This document shows, piece after piece, positions 24,760 to 53,394 of a stretch of 64,000 nucleotides of DNA. Position 1 is the first letter of the stretch, and each line of letters opens with the position of its first letter. The notes below the pieces were generated by a model. The model did not search any database and was not told the origin of the DNA. It worked only from the letters and a program-made list of their open reading frames with translations. Source of the stretch: Corticium candelabrum (Eukaryota; Porifera; Homoscleromorpha; Homosclerophorida; Plakinidae); the NCBI RefSeq assembly GCF_963422355.1, contig NC_085093.1, positions 3,289,503-3,353,502 on the forward strand, in the 5' to 3' direction. Position numbers and translations under genes: made by a program.

Positions 24760-27700
24760 ATGTCGATCGCAAGTTCACGTGACGACGACGTCCTTGATGT
24801 TCTAGTTGTTGGTGCTGGAATATCTGGTCTTTCAGCCGCTCGCAAGCTTGTCAGTTCAAGAGTTTGCCAAATTGCTGTAGTGGAAGCTAAAGGTATGCAT
24901 ATGATATTGTGACAGTGTAGACTACATATTTAGAGCTACTGATCATGCAGTAGTTACTGCATGTATGCATGGTACTGTACTGTATACACTGCGGCCGTCT
25001 GCACATTTTGACTACGCCCCTTAGTTTGCTGTGAACACGCCCATGAGAAGGACCACCGCAGGCTTTTCATTTGACCACAGAAGTCATAATCAATCTATGA
25101 AATCGATGTGACGTTTCTTTCAAGGGGTAATTTGTAAGTGTGCTGCCGTCCATGCGATAATGGTTAGTCGAGAAATTACAAGGATCATCTGGACCAATTG
25201 GTAATGGAACTGTTGTGCGCGATTGATATCATTGACTGACGTTTATAATTATGGCAATTTGCAGCAAATCAACTAGAAAGTCCAAAGAGTTCTTCATGTA
25301 CCCATCCTGGTCGACATGTAATTTTACAGAGTTTAGGTAGATGCCAGCTTACTTTTCCTTGCCAGTGTGTGCCCTCTAGATCATGTCCAGAAGTATTGCA
25401 TGTGGCCTAGCTTACACCATCTAAGTACACCTTGGTACAAAGTCAGTCATGGATACAGATGCTATTGTTTGGGCACTTCAGTGATATTTACATAGCACAA
25501 TGGTGCTAGAGAATCAAAAAGCATGATTATGTTGTGGTCAGTTGTTTCTGTATCTCTTTGTTTCTATCATTCAAAGAATATTATTCATTAAACCTGCTAT
25601 GTTAATTAATTAATTAACTGAACATAGGTTAGGCGTATGCATCTCATTACAGTTAGTGAGCTCGATTTTGTTGGGCAGAGTATGATTTGGAGATAAACAA
25701 GACCTACACTCTTCGTTTCCTGTCATTTTGTAGCTATAGACTGTCTACACTTACTAAAGTTAGGGAGGGAGGAGGTATTGGAAATATGAGTGTCTTATAC
25801 CATCAAACGTTTACACCTTTTATCTTGTAGATAATACTATTCCCTGAATATGGAAATGCACTTTGGTATGCACACATATAGAACTGGTGCATATGCTGAC
25901 ATTGTTTAGCAAGTTGTTTAGATTATGGATTGCCATTATGTTTATTCTTTATAATGACAGATCGAATTGGTGGCAGAACTGAAACAGTAAGGCTTGAAGC
26001 TAAAGATGGAAAGGCAGGCGTTTGGGACCTTGGAGGACAATGGGTTTGCAGGTAGTGTATATGGTGCAATGGTCATTGATTTTAATTAAATGTGACCTTG
26101 TTATTGTACAGAACTCAAACAGATGTGTTAGAATTATTGGCTGAGTTTGGAATTGAGACTTACAAACAGCACACAGATGGTATCAATGTGTTATTGCTCA
26201 ATGTGGGGGATAAATTCCTGTTTAATGGTGTGACCCCACCCCTACCATGGTTGAGTCTCATTGATACAGAAAATTGCATTAGGAAGGTATTGATTGACAT
26301 TGGGAGCAGTGAGCTTCAAGGACAATGTTGTATTGAGTTTGTAGATTGACCAGGCAGCAGCCACAGTGCCTGTTGATGATCCTTTGAAATGTCGTGATGC
26401 TTATGACTGGGATCGAATGACACTAGAGGATTTCTTCAGATTGCACATCTGGACAGAACGTTAGCTTCATTTTGTGATAACCTTTCTTACAGATATTGTA
26501 GTTGATGGTGTTTACATGTGATATCTATAGACATCTGTTTGCCTTCTATTGATTGCCATTCTATTGCATTGCAGCTGCAGCAGAGCTTCATGCACTTGTA
26601 GCTCGTCTAGCTATGGGCACTGAGCCTAGTCGGATGTCACTGCTGTATTATCTTCATTTCTGTAATGCAGCTGGTGGTCTATTGAAATTAGCAGAAACAA
26701 CAGAAGGGTCAGCACAGGAGTGGAAGATCAAGGTATAGATAATTTAAGTATTCATGCTACCATGCACTTGGTCCTGATTTTTTTATCTTTTCACTGTTTT
26801 CAATTTTCTTATGCAAACGTCAAAAGGGATCAACAGCTTCTCTTGTACAATGTCTTGTGGATGCTGTGGGTAGAGACAGAGTATTTTGTGATCTGCCAGT
26901 AACACATATTACTCAGGTAACATGTCTCTAGTTGTTGGAGATCAAATGATGGTGTACATGTTGATCTTGTGTGCAGACTGATGATGTTGTGACAGTTCAA
27001 ACATTAGCTGGGCAAACCTTCAGAGCCAAGAAGATCATATTAGCCATTCCACCTCAACAAATATGTGAGAAAGTATTTAATTTATGTTGTTGAACTTTGA
27101 CTATCTTCCTGGTGTGATGCAGCAAGAATTACAATTGATCCACCTCTCCCCACCAGATATCAATACCTTTCGCAACATATGCCAGTTGGCCATCTGTCAA
27201 AATTTGTGGCAACTTATACGACACCATTCTGGCGTAATCGTGGATACTCAGGGAATGTTAGCTCTTCTTCAGCTCTCTCAGACAGAGTAAAACAAATGGC
27301 TGTTGCAGAAGGCATCTCCTTGGATGGCTGCATCACGTATAGCCCAGTCTGCTGTGTTTGGGATGCCACTACTCACGACGGTCTTCCTGCACTAGTGGGT
27401 TTACAGGGAGGAAAGGTGGCTACTCAATGGAGCTGCCAACCGGTAAATCATTAACTTCCCACTATAATAGTTCCTAACCATGGTTTACACTTTACAGTTA
27501 GAATTTCACAAGAAGGTAATTTTAAAAGAGCTGAAGTATCTACTTGGTGATGAGGCTGATGACCCAGTCGACTTTGCTCTACGGGTATGGCATAAATTCA
27601 GTTCAGGTTAATTCCTATGTGTAGTGGAGCAACTTGTTTGTTCTAAGGACTGGTCAACTGTGCCATGGAACGGGGGATGTCCAATTTCTTATCTGACTCC

Positions 27701-28016
27701 AGGTGCAATGACAGGCTTTGGAGGGTACAAGACCCTGAGAAAACCATGGCATCATATCCACTTTGCCGGTACAGAGTTGGCAACTGTATGGTGTGGCTAC
27801 ATGAGTGGTGCTGTACAATCTGGCCATCGAGCAGCTGCCGAAGTCTTGCACAACCTACGTCCTGATCAGTTTCCTGCATTAGGAGATAGTGAATCATCTG
27901 AGGAACCTAAAGAAGGTCACAAACCAAAGAAACAGATATCTCTACTGTATTTCCTGCTGGTGGCAGGTACATTAGCTCTTGGATTGTATGCAAGTCAAAG
28001 ATTCCGTTCGTTGTGA
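24760..28016 (+). CDS. MAO: Flavin monoamine oxidase (MAO-like), tail-anchored
   Basis: Exon 1 (24760-24892) gives MSIASSRDDDVLDVLVVGAG, continuing ISGLSAARKL, a classic FAD-binding Rossmann start. Exon 2 (25961-26051) gives DRIGGRTETV and GVWDLGGQWV. Later exons give WDRMTLEDFF, ALVARLAMGTEPSRMS, IILAIPPQQ, FWRNRGYSGN and the last exon WNGGCPISYLTPGAM, then HFAGTELATVWCGYMSGAV. The Cys in NGGCP lines up with the cysteine of mammalian MAO that binds FAD covalently. A single hydrophobic segment (ISLLYFLLVAGTLALGLYAS) precedes a short basic tail, as in MAO anchored in the mitochondrial outer membrane. The enzyme oxidises biogenic amines with release of hydrogen peroxide. Intron 1 is about 1.07 kb. 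Confidence 0.92.
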
Positions 28017-28108
28017 TCACAACAGGATACACCATATCCACTATCTGTACAAGCAAGTTGCGTTCTACAACAGTCTTGAATAGACACTGAAGTTTGAACA
28101 AAACATTT

Positions 28109-31100
28109 TTACACATCAAAGAGTTCCATTTGTCTCCTGAGGTGTTGGCATATATGTTGAAATCCGGATCGAATACCGATTTTTAGTAGGCCGGACTTGT
28201 ATGCCCCTCGAAGCATTCGTTGAAGAGTCTTTTGTGCATCTAGCTGTGCCACCACTGTCAGACGAGTCACTTCCTTTCCATCTTTAATGACAATAGACAT
28301 TTGTCAGGTGTGTGTCAATTATTCTTATCCTCAGACACTGTGTTACTGGCCTTGTCCAAACACAGTACCAGCAGCACAGTGTCTGGGGATGAGGATTGCA
28401 TTAACCTACTCGCCTCAAAATCTACCTTTGTGCTACATGCTGCAACATTGCACATGCTGTATTATATGTCCGTGAGTCACTGCTACCATTCCTTTTTTAC
28501 GTTGGTCCGTTGGTGGACCACGAATGAAGCGTTAGGCTTTATGTGGAAAACAGTAAAACCAGGTTTTGAGGCTACGAAACTCCACATGGCCATGCACACA
28601 TCCACATCGACATGACACATGCATCTGTGTATTCTCAATCTTGTTAGTGCTGTGCTCACCTGGTTTGCGTTCAGCTGTAAGGATGATTCCTGAAGGCTGT
28701 ATTTCAGCTCTTTCCATTCCCTATCATTTAAGCACGTCTACATTATACACAACTCTGTCATAATGTCCGTTTTGCCTTCATTTTGGGGAGTCCAGGATGA
28801 TCCACTGAGAAGACAAGCAAACCTGACCAATGGTAACTTTCAGAACAACACAGTAGTCAATGACTACACGACACAGCTCACCACTTGTTCCATTACGAGT
28901 GCAATATTCAGGAACCCATGTCCTTACCGCACAGACTAAACGTGGTGAAATACGAGGGAGAGGAACAGGATATTGACAGTAAAATACATTGCCAGGCAGA
29001 TCTCCTATAAAACAATGCACTAGCAGGGGACACGGCTTTCTTTCTGTGCGTATCTTACCTTCAATTTCTTGTAACACATTTTCATGTCTGAATGGATAGT
29101 CCAACTATGGAAGGCCTGTATGTATGAATCAGACTACATGCCAAGAAACCAATATGAGCCTTACCTTACCACCTTGACGCGTCGAGCGTTGCAAGAAAGT
29201 GAACACAACATCTTTTGTAGCACTAGCCACACCATCAATCTGAAGAAACGTCAAAGTTTGCAAAATAATTTTTGATAGCCTATTAGGAATAGATAGATCT
29301 ACCTTAATGACAACCATGGACTGTTCTTTGAAAGTGAATCGAGCCACAGTGATATCATCTTTCGTGTCAATCTTTTTCCACTGGCCTGTTGTGGCTATCT
29401 GGCATAGTCTGTGCCATCTCTACATGACAATATTAACGACACAAAATAAGTTCATTGTTTATCGTTTAATATTACGTCTAGTCTGTAATGATGATCCAAA
29501 TATTCCTGATTGTCTTCAGGAATAGCTGACATTGGTAGTTTACTAATTGCAGTCTAGAAAGACAAGAACATGATTTGTAATGGTACAAATGCAAACGAAT
29601 GAGACCATTGAAAAGAAAGTGAGTTAATAGACTATCTTTCTCATTATGCCTACATATGAGTTAAGTTTTACCATCGAAACCTCTCACCCATCATTTTAAC
29701 CATTTGATTTGATATAAAGAACACAGAATCATGCTGACAAACTGTACAATAAAATCAATGTCTTGTTTTTGCTTACTGGTAATGTATAACACAGATGAAT
29801 CATAGTTTAGATAAACAGGTAGTCTCTATTTGCAGTTAGAATTCTGTGTGGAAACCTATTGAATATGCCATTAGTCACCCATAGTGCATGGTGATCCCAT
29901 GATGGAATCACCTCATTCCTGATTCCTGGTACAGTGTAAAAAAGGACATGCAGGAAATGATTACCTGTGACAGTCCCCAACATACAGAGCCCATAACAGT
30001 CACATCCAGTTCATCAGTGTCGTGCAGTGACTCATTGCAAGTGAGTGACTTGAACAGGGTTCTTCAGTGAATTCCTTCTTAGCAAAATATATGTCTTCAA
30101 CACAGTCAGCAAATACAACTTAGTGTCAGGTGTGCTGATTGGATTAGATATTTTTGAAGGGCAGCCAATTAGTATTAGATTGACAGTGAACATTACCAAT
30201 CTACAACATAAACAAACAAGATATTTCCATGCAGTAACCCTCACCATAATTTAGTTAAATATAAACACGGGCAATACTTGCCGTTTCTCATAGAGTAGGT
30301 CACATATCATGCAGGAATATCCTTCCCTGATTGAATTACCACCAGAACTACATATCACTTTGAAACCTACTTATAGTAGCTTTAATCACCATTCGATTTT
30401 AATAAACTTGGTTTCCTAAAAGCGTCAGATGACTGTATAGTCCAGAAAAACATTAACCTTTGAGCGGTGCTTAAGAGCAATTGTCTGTCTCCGTTTTTCC
30501 GCTCTTTCTGGGACTCCTTCTATGGTAGCATCAATGACAGCCATCCATTCAAGCTTATCTTGCTCAGATTCTATCATAGGAGTAGTGGTGATTTTGACTT
30601 GTTCAAATTGATCACAGCTCCGTCACTCACCGCAACTCATAAAGTACGTTCTAACTGCACCATTGTCTATCAATGGACCCACTGCAAAGCAGTGAGGTTT
30701 ACTCTTCTCTCCAATTTCCAACTCACGAGTGCAATCTGAAATGAAACCATTAGACATTAAATCAAAAATCACCATTTTTAAAACTACCGTCTTTTCTTGT
30801 CGCTTTCAGTGTCAGCATTACTAGAAACTATAGTGAAGTGTTGCATCATATTATCATTGCAGTGCAAACTGAAACACTCTAGCTATGGCTTCGCCTAATA
30901 TGTCAACTGCCCGAGCAATCAAATCTTACACGTCTTGTCTAAGCGAACGGAACCGGCAGGCTGCTTGTCTGTTTGGTTTCTGCAAAAATTGACAGTTCAT
31001 ATACCACGCCCACTCCACGCCCACGCATTTTTTGCTTTTTTGTCTTCTGGACCTGTAGTAAGATAGAGTAACGTCGGATCCTTTGTAAACAAGTGAAAAC

Positions 31101-31270
31101 CATCTTCTCCGCCAGTTGTATTGTCCCATGAATGTGTTTCCGCTCTCTTTGACGCACCATCCCTGTCGAATTACCTTCACTGGTAAAAGAGAAATGAAAC
31201 ATTAAAAAAGTAAAGAAATACAGAGTGGTCTAAGGGTCTTGCCTTCGGTGTGCTGACGAGCAGCAGCCAT
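28109..31270 (-). CDS. PH-START domain lipid-transfer-like protein
   Basis: Start ATG 31270 (MAAARQHTE). Exon 2 encodes a PH domain start, VIRQGWCVKESGNTF, NWRRRWFSLVYKG and LSYYRSRR. Further exons give KPHCFAVGPLIDNGAVRTYF and EQDKLEWMAVIDATIEGV, the final PH helix with its Trp. After a linker the START domain appears: SMVVIKIDGVASATKDVVF, then HENVLQEIEG, GNVFYCQYPVPLPRISPRLV and RVVIDYCVV. The last exon is VTRLTVVAQLDAQ and ends at 28109. PH domains bind phosphoinositides and START domains carry single lipids, as in the ceramide carrier CERT; specificity is not predictable here. Intron 1 uses a GC donor (GAAG|GCAAGA). It ends tail-to-tail with MAO, 92 bases apart. Confidence 0.8.
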
Positions 31271-31610
31271 TGGAGGGGCGTGTCAAGACTAGGTGTCGTA
31301 GGCTAATTAATTTCAATTACTTAATTAATAGTTGTTACTCAAAATGTACGTACACTTGCGTACTATACGTACCGTGCAAGTCTGCATTAGTTGTGCAAAG
31401 TAGCTACTGTAAAAAGAAAGCGATTTGAATTGTAGGTCGAGGACTAACCTCGAGTTGTGGTCATGTGACTTATGCAATATCCCGTACAAGTTGGCGGTCA
31501 CGTAGGCGTACTAGGCGACATCAAAATTTAAATTTGAATAAAGTTGTTGTTCGAAGTCTAACTTTGCTGTTGAGTGTATACTAACACTACTCTTGACTGA
31601 GGGTGCCCCA
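31271..31610. promoter_or_regulatory. Divergent promoter region, PH-START / PLA2G6-like
   Basis: 340 bases between two divergent start codons. It contains TAATTAATT-rich sequence around 31303-31327 and no clear TATA box. The arrangement allows co-regulation of two lipid-handling genes; that is inference. Confidence 0.45.
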
Positions 31611-34600
31611 ATGGGAAACACAGAGTCTTTCGAGGTAGAAGAAAGGGAACCGAGCAAGTTGCAATCGGGAGAGATAATCAAGCGCGAAGGACCGTTCTCA
31701 TTATACGCTCTCAAATACACGAGGTCACTATGGTACGAAGCTGTGTTGAACGAGGACGTCTTCTCTCCCAAACACTTCAGTCTCTTCAGACTGAAAGACC
31801 GCACAACAGCCGAGCATCAATTTTCAAAGGTCTGCACTCAGTTGATGCCATACTGTCAAGGCTCACAAGAATGTTACAACAAGAAGACACTAAAGCGACT
31901 GTTGCGTTGCCTTGAGGAGCAGAGAGGTTGGTCTCCAGCTCATGTAGCTGTCAGTGCTGGTATTTCGAGTTGTCTCAATCGAGAGGAGTTCAAGGAGCAT
32001 TTGGATAGCGCGTTAAACGAGAGTGGTCAGACGCCGTTGCTTCTTGCCTGTAGCTTAGCAGAAGTGCAGTGTGTCAGGGTTCTCTTGCAATTGGGCGTCG
32101 ATGTGGGTGCAGTGGATGGTAGCGAGGAGGGAAGGAATGCAATTCACGTGGCTTCTGAGAAATCACCTGAATGTTTGGAAGCGTTGCTTGTATCAGAGCT
32201 TGTGGTGGAACGATATGGATATGGCCTGAGTCACCTGGTCAACTACCAGACAAAGCTGCTGGAGACCTCTTTACACATTGCGTGCAGATACCAACAAGTA
32301 AACAACGTTGTCCTTATATTTGATATATCGCGTGTTTATGTTCTGTGCGAGGACTTGTTGCTCTTTGGAGTTTCTGTTATTATTCGATTGTGTGTGTGTA
32401 TCCTGATATGGCTTTATTCTGATAGGCAACTTCGATTCAATTGCTTTTGATGCATGGGGCTGACCCAGAAGTTGCCAACAAGCAAGGATTCTTTCCAATC
32501 CATTTGGCCTCGCAAGTTGGATGTGCTGACTGCGTTAATGTTTTATGCCAATTCAATACTCAACAGTCGATGCTCAAGGATGCTATTCATGGGAACACTC
32601 CTCTTCACTGTGCATCCCTTCCTGGTGTATGCATATATTTTTAACATGCATCTTTAATTTCACCTGTATTTTGTATGTCTTAGTGCATTCACATGCTGGT
32701 GAATAAGCACCAAGCTAATACCGAAGTAAAGAATGCAGAAGGGTTAACTCCATTACATTTCTCCATTGTTGAGAATCGCCTTAAGTCGGTCATTGCCTTG
32801 CTATACGTTGGTGCCAATCCTGACACTAAAGCTGGCAAAGGAGACAGCCCTTTGCACTTGGCAGTGAAAGTAGGCGACTTGGCATACAATCTTAATTACC
32901 TAGATATGTGCAATTGCGTCATAGGTTGGCTCTGTGAGCTTGGTCCATGCTTTGATTGTGTTTGGAGCTGACGTCCATAGTGCAAATGCTGAAAGCCTAC
33001 TACCTCTCCATATGGCTAGGACGTTAGCCAGTGATGTTAATGACAAGCAATGCAATAATTTGCAGAAATCTCAAGTGGTTGAAGCTCTAGAGGGTGTCCA
33101 CCATCTTGACTGGGAATGCCTTGCTCAAGAATGCAGATCAAGTGTGAGTCAAAGCCAAGTTAAAAGAGGAGACACGGTATTGTGCCTGGATGGTGGTGGT
33201 GTGCGTGGCTTGATATTGGTGCAGTTATTGTTGTCTCTGGAGAAGATTACCCAGAAATCTGTTGTTGACTTGTTTGACTGGATAGGTGGCACCAGCACTG
33301 GTGGTCTCTTAGCACTGGCATTAGTCCATGGTTGGTCAACATGTGCTGTATGTTTCTCGAAGTTACTTAGTATTTTATATTTAATATTGTTTTTTTAGCA
33401 AAGTCAAACTTGCGTCAATGTCAAAGTATCTACTTCAGTATGAAAGATGTGGTGTTTAAAGGCGAGAGACCCTTTGCCTCAAAGCCATTAGAAGATTTCT
33501 TTAAGGAAACGTTCGGAGAGCAAACCACTATGGACTCGGTTATGCACCCACGGTCAGTCAGCAAATTAGAGTGACGATCTTTTTAAGTCGATTTTCTAGT
33601 TTAGTCTGCATTTGGGTAGAGTTCTCGTTACCACAACAATCGCAGATCGATTACCCGCTCGATTGTATCTGTTCCGAAACTATGGTGATCTGCAAGAGGA
33701 AGGCGAACCTCCCCCATCAAGTCAGTATTGAACATATTGTTAATGTACAGAGCTATTGGCGTGGTCTGTCTAAGTGTTAATAAGTGCATGTGCAGGACAG
33801 TTGGTATGGAAGGCAGCGAGAGCCACCGGTGCAGCACCGACATATTTTAACACAATGGGTCGATTTATCGACGGTGGCCTTGTGTCCAATAATCCTACCC
33901 TGGATGTTTTGTCAGAAATTCAAATGCATCACAATCGAAGTATTACACAAATGCGACGGAGTCTCTGTTGTGCCTCTTTGATGTGTGATATCATTGTGTA
34001 GCAGGTGTCAGTGGTCCCATGCCTCGATTGTCTGCTGTAGTTTCACTTGGAACCGGTTGCCAACCCGAGGTGCCCGTGCACTCTGTTAACGTATTCCGGC
34101 CTGTATCCATAGCTCAAGCTGCCCACGTTGTTATGGGAGGAGCGTCCTTAGCTACACTCTTGCTGAATCAAGTGAGTACTAGATTCTAGTTGTTGTGCAT
34201 CGCGTTGTCGTTATCTAAACAGACTGGGCTCATATTAATTAATTAATGCGCTCTGCTAAGTTAGGTAAACAATGCGTCAATTTGGCTGTCATCTTCTCTA
34301 CCGTTTGACGTACAGGTGGTATTCCCCCGCTGTTTGCAATTGTATCGTTCTTATTAGATGCGCAAGACTAAATAGTTGGATGGGTCCAATTAATTAAAAT
34401 CAGGCGCCAGAGACGAGGGGTTGAACCCAGAAGAGATGAATCCAATCACTGATAGGGTTTCTGTATGGAGTGCTTGTTTGTGTTATGATATCGGGCGGGC
34501 TAATTTATTAAACAATCATTTACTCGAGTTCACACTGTTTTTGTCTTATCTAACAGGTCACTCAAGCTTCAGGTCGACCTGTAGAGAGATCGCGGTCCTG

Positions 34601-34799
34601 GTGTATGACCATGGACACGCCCTTCTACCGCTTCAGTCCGCTGTTGCAGCAGGAAGTCGATCTTGCCGAGACGCGAGATGACGTGTTGGTGAGGATGCTT
34701 TGGCAGACGCAGGTCTACGTTTGTCAACAACGAGATAAGATAAAGGAGTTGGCGATACGACTTTGTAATAGGAACGTGCACAATGAAACGATTGAATAG
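31611..34799 (+). CDS. PLA2G6: Calcium-independent phospholipase A2 (PLA2G6/iPLA2-beta-like)
   Basis: The chosen start ATG 31611 gives [10 protein letters not shown]. The N-terminal half holds ankyrin repeats ([84 protein letters not shown]). The patatin-like domain follows: nucleotide-like loop [11 protein letters not shown], lipase motif GGTSTGG with the nucleophile Ser, [17 protein letters not shown], and [12 protein letters not shown] with the dyad Asp. The last exon (34556-34799) reads [26 protein letters not shown] and ends NETIE. This is the full PLA2G6 layout, an enzyme that cleaves the sn-2 acyl chain of phospholipids without calcium. MGNTES fits the N-myristoylation pattern, unlike the human start. 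Confidence 0.92.
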
Positions 34800-35201
34800 G
34801 GGATTTCCGCTGCGGGAGTTGGACACGCCCTGCTACGCATAACCACGCCTGTAGGCGTGAGTGTATTCTTAACAATGCCGATTCATCTCTTCGTCGCACA
34901 TTCTGAGGTATTCTTCATGATGCGATTAGTACTATTCTCCTTGCGTAACACGCGGTGTCGTTTCCTGGACGGCTCAGTTGTGGCTTTGACGGAAGTCTGT
35001 AATTGGTATTCGAGAGTGTTGCTTAGTCCTCCGTTTTGTCGCGTGCCAGCGTCACGTGCATAATCACCACTGACCTCATAAGTTCATCCCGCAGCTTTCT
35101 AAATACCGCAACATCATTTATAAACAATTGTCTCGCCTTAGTGTCACCAGTAGTTGCCTGAACGTGCTCGGCGCCGGGTTATTATCGAGGTGGAATTGCG
35201 A
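34800..35201. other. Spacer between PLA2G6-like and LRR-protease genes
   Basis: 402 bases. It contains a short CACGCC-rich stretch near 34823-34858 with imperfect inverted symmetry (CACGCCTGTAGGCGTG). No gene was recognised. Confidence 0.5.
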
Positions 35202-38632
<3,431 letters not shown>

Positions 38633-38982
38633 AATATTACTGCCAGCTATCAGATGTAATATTTTGTATGCAAGGCGTAGATGATTTAAAGTATCGTTTG
38701 GGATACTTAACACGTTAGATGTTGTGTGGATATAACGTGGTAGTATATGGTAGTTCGATCTTTGTGATTCGCAAGAGTTAAAAACAATTTTGTTTGCCTA
38801 TTTTGTCACTTTATGTAACATGTACGTACATGTGTATACTACATTGTTCAATTACAGTATTTATTCGAACACTAGATGGTTTACAATTTAATCTATACAA
38901 ATATTAAATTTCGCTCATTATGTAAACCGTACACACGCGCACAAGAGTCGGGAGACCAGGGGTTCTTGTATCCCGGATTTGG
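38633..38982. other. Spacer between LRR-protease and ARFGEF3 genes
   Basis: 350 AT-rich bases carrying the 3' end of the protease gene and the promoter of ARFGEF3. No other feature was recognised. Confidence 0.5.
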
Positions 38983-50783
<11,801 letters not shown>

Positions 50784-50918
50784 GAAACGTGTAATAGAGA
50801 AAACTCTAGCTGTTGTACATGTAGTAGGTATTGCAGATTTGTAGTATATGATCTATGAATATATATCTAAATATGCTACTAACATGTCATACTTATGCAT
50901 GATGACAGAATACCAAAA

Positions 50919-51283
50919 CAGCTGCTATTCGGGGAACTTGGACATGGAAAACGTCGCCTGACCCAGGGTCGTCCATATTCCATATCTCCGCTTCAAAGAC
51001 TCCTTAATTAGAGAGCAGTCTTAAATCTTGTTCTATCAATCCGGACACACTTGAACTTTCTGCTAATGACAGAACCAAATTGCGTAAACTTTGTCACCAG
51101 TCTTTGGATAAATCTGAATGATCTCGTATTTCAGATATCGAAGTCAAGAGACTGGCAAGAAAGTGTGCTGATGCACCAGTCCTAAAAAATTAATTGGATC
51201 TAATCCTGACTTGTTCTCAATGTGGAAAAGTTTGCCTGTCGAGGGCTGATTTGGTATCTCATCAACGTAGTCGAAGACACTGA
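50919..51283 (+). pseudogene. Decayed 3' end of a LINE (non-LTR retrotransposon)
   Basis: The start reads QLLFGELGHGKRR and GRP, the conserved motif downstream of many LINE reverse transcriptases. A later frame reads LSANDRTKLRKLCHQSLDK and RLARKCADAP, and the end is a C2H2 finger, CSQCGKVCLSRADLVSHQRS, followed by a stop. The frame is broken by at least one shift and stops. Only the last part of the second reading frame survives, as expected of a 5'-truncated insertion. Confidence 0.75.
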
Positions 51284-51621
51284 GAGGGTGGTCACTGATT
51301 GCAGTGGACATACATGTACCATCATCATGACATCGTAATATATCTAGAGAGTGCTAGGGTTATGAGTTAGGGTTAGGTAGGTATGCATTGGTGGCGTGAT
51401 AATGTTTTGCATACTGATGTATTTAGCCCAACCTACTGGTCTTATGCAACCAGGGGTTCCAATGCAGGCGTGTAAACAAAGGGTGCAAATTTCAAGCTGT
51501 CAAGACTGCAGAACCACTATGCAGAAACACTGTGGAACAAGCAAAATGTTACAAGTCAGGTACATTTCAGATACACGTACCGCATTCCCGGCACCTTCGC
51601 TCTCTAGACGCTTGGTACCGT

Positions 51622-51706
51622 AGTCTCGCCCAGCCAGTCTCGCCCAGCCAGCCCCTCCCCTTTTGAAGTAAAAATGCCAAAAAGGGGAAGGCTGGCTGCG
51701 CGAGAC
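51622..51706. repeat. Hairpin-forming inverted repeat (MITE-like)
   Basis: The left arm (AGCCAGCCCCTCCCCTTTT) pairs with the right arm (AAAAAGGGGAAGGCTGGCT), extended by GTCTCG on one side and CGAGAC on the other, around a short loop. The outer left arm GTCTCGCCCAGCCA occurs twice in tandem. No coding potential. Confidence 0.7.
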
Positions 51707-51834
51707 CGGGTTGTTGGTGGGAAAACATACACGTGCAAATGTAGATTAGGCGTTGTTTCTAAGTGCTAAATCTTTAGGAAAAGCAAATAACTAAACACCA
51801 TGTACACAGGATGGACGACCTGATAGCAGCTTTT

Positions 51835-52664
<830 letters not shown>

Positions 52665-52893
52665 GTCAACTAAATTGACTCCTTTCCAGTCCGGGTACTT
52701 TGGTAGTAACTTGCGTCGTCTTGTCACCACGTGCACGTAACACTTGTTTATACAGGCGGCTGAGAAAAGACAGGCGCAGTCTTAGCATAGTAAAAGTCAA
52801 CAGAAACAATGCCCTAGATGGCGTCTAGCATAGCAATTATTGCAACATGAACAAGTGTGTGAAAGTTGTCTACTGTTTGTCTTGTGTATAGTT

Positions 52894-52990
52894 GACTCGA
52901 GCCAGTCTCTCCCCTCCCCGGCGTTCTCCGGATTGTCACTCTCTGAGAAGGATTGACAATCCGGGGAATGACAAAGGCGGGGCTCGAGTC
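52894..52990. repeat. Second hairpin-forming inverted repeat (MITE-like)
   Basis: Ends GACTCGAGCC and GGCTCGAGTC are exact inverted repeats, and an inner pair (CCGGATTGTCA and TGACAATCCGG) surrounds a short loop. At about 97 bases it resembles the hairpin at 51622-51706 in size and layout. Confidence 0.75.
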
Positions 52991-53394
52991 TCCTAGCGCA
53001 CGTCCTAAACTGACCTAGCTACTTCCGGGCGAGGCTACGTCTTACTCGCACAGATACTATTCAGAAAGTTGTTCTTGGTCAGCAGTATTATAAAACTTTT
53101 TTGCAAGGTATTCGTGGTTAAAAAATCTAGCAAAAGCAAATACTCTAGGTGACATTGAATTCAACATTTCCATACCCAGTCTTGTTGACGGAAGTTATAA
53201 TTAGTTCATTGAGCTGCTCGCTCGTGTGTTGTTTGCAGGTTGGACACCAGGCTCTATTCTACGGTGAGCCTGGAGCATTGCATGCATACAAGTGTGCAGT
53301 TGATGGTTCCTTCTTTCTACTCCACAGGCTTCGCTAATTGTAATTTCCACAACTTCGTTCAGTGTACAGTACTGTACGAGTGCTTTGAAAGGCT

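Noticed and set aside
51362-51378. Interstitial telomere
   Set aside because: Only about two TTAGGG-like units; too short to claim on its own.
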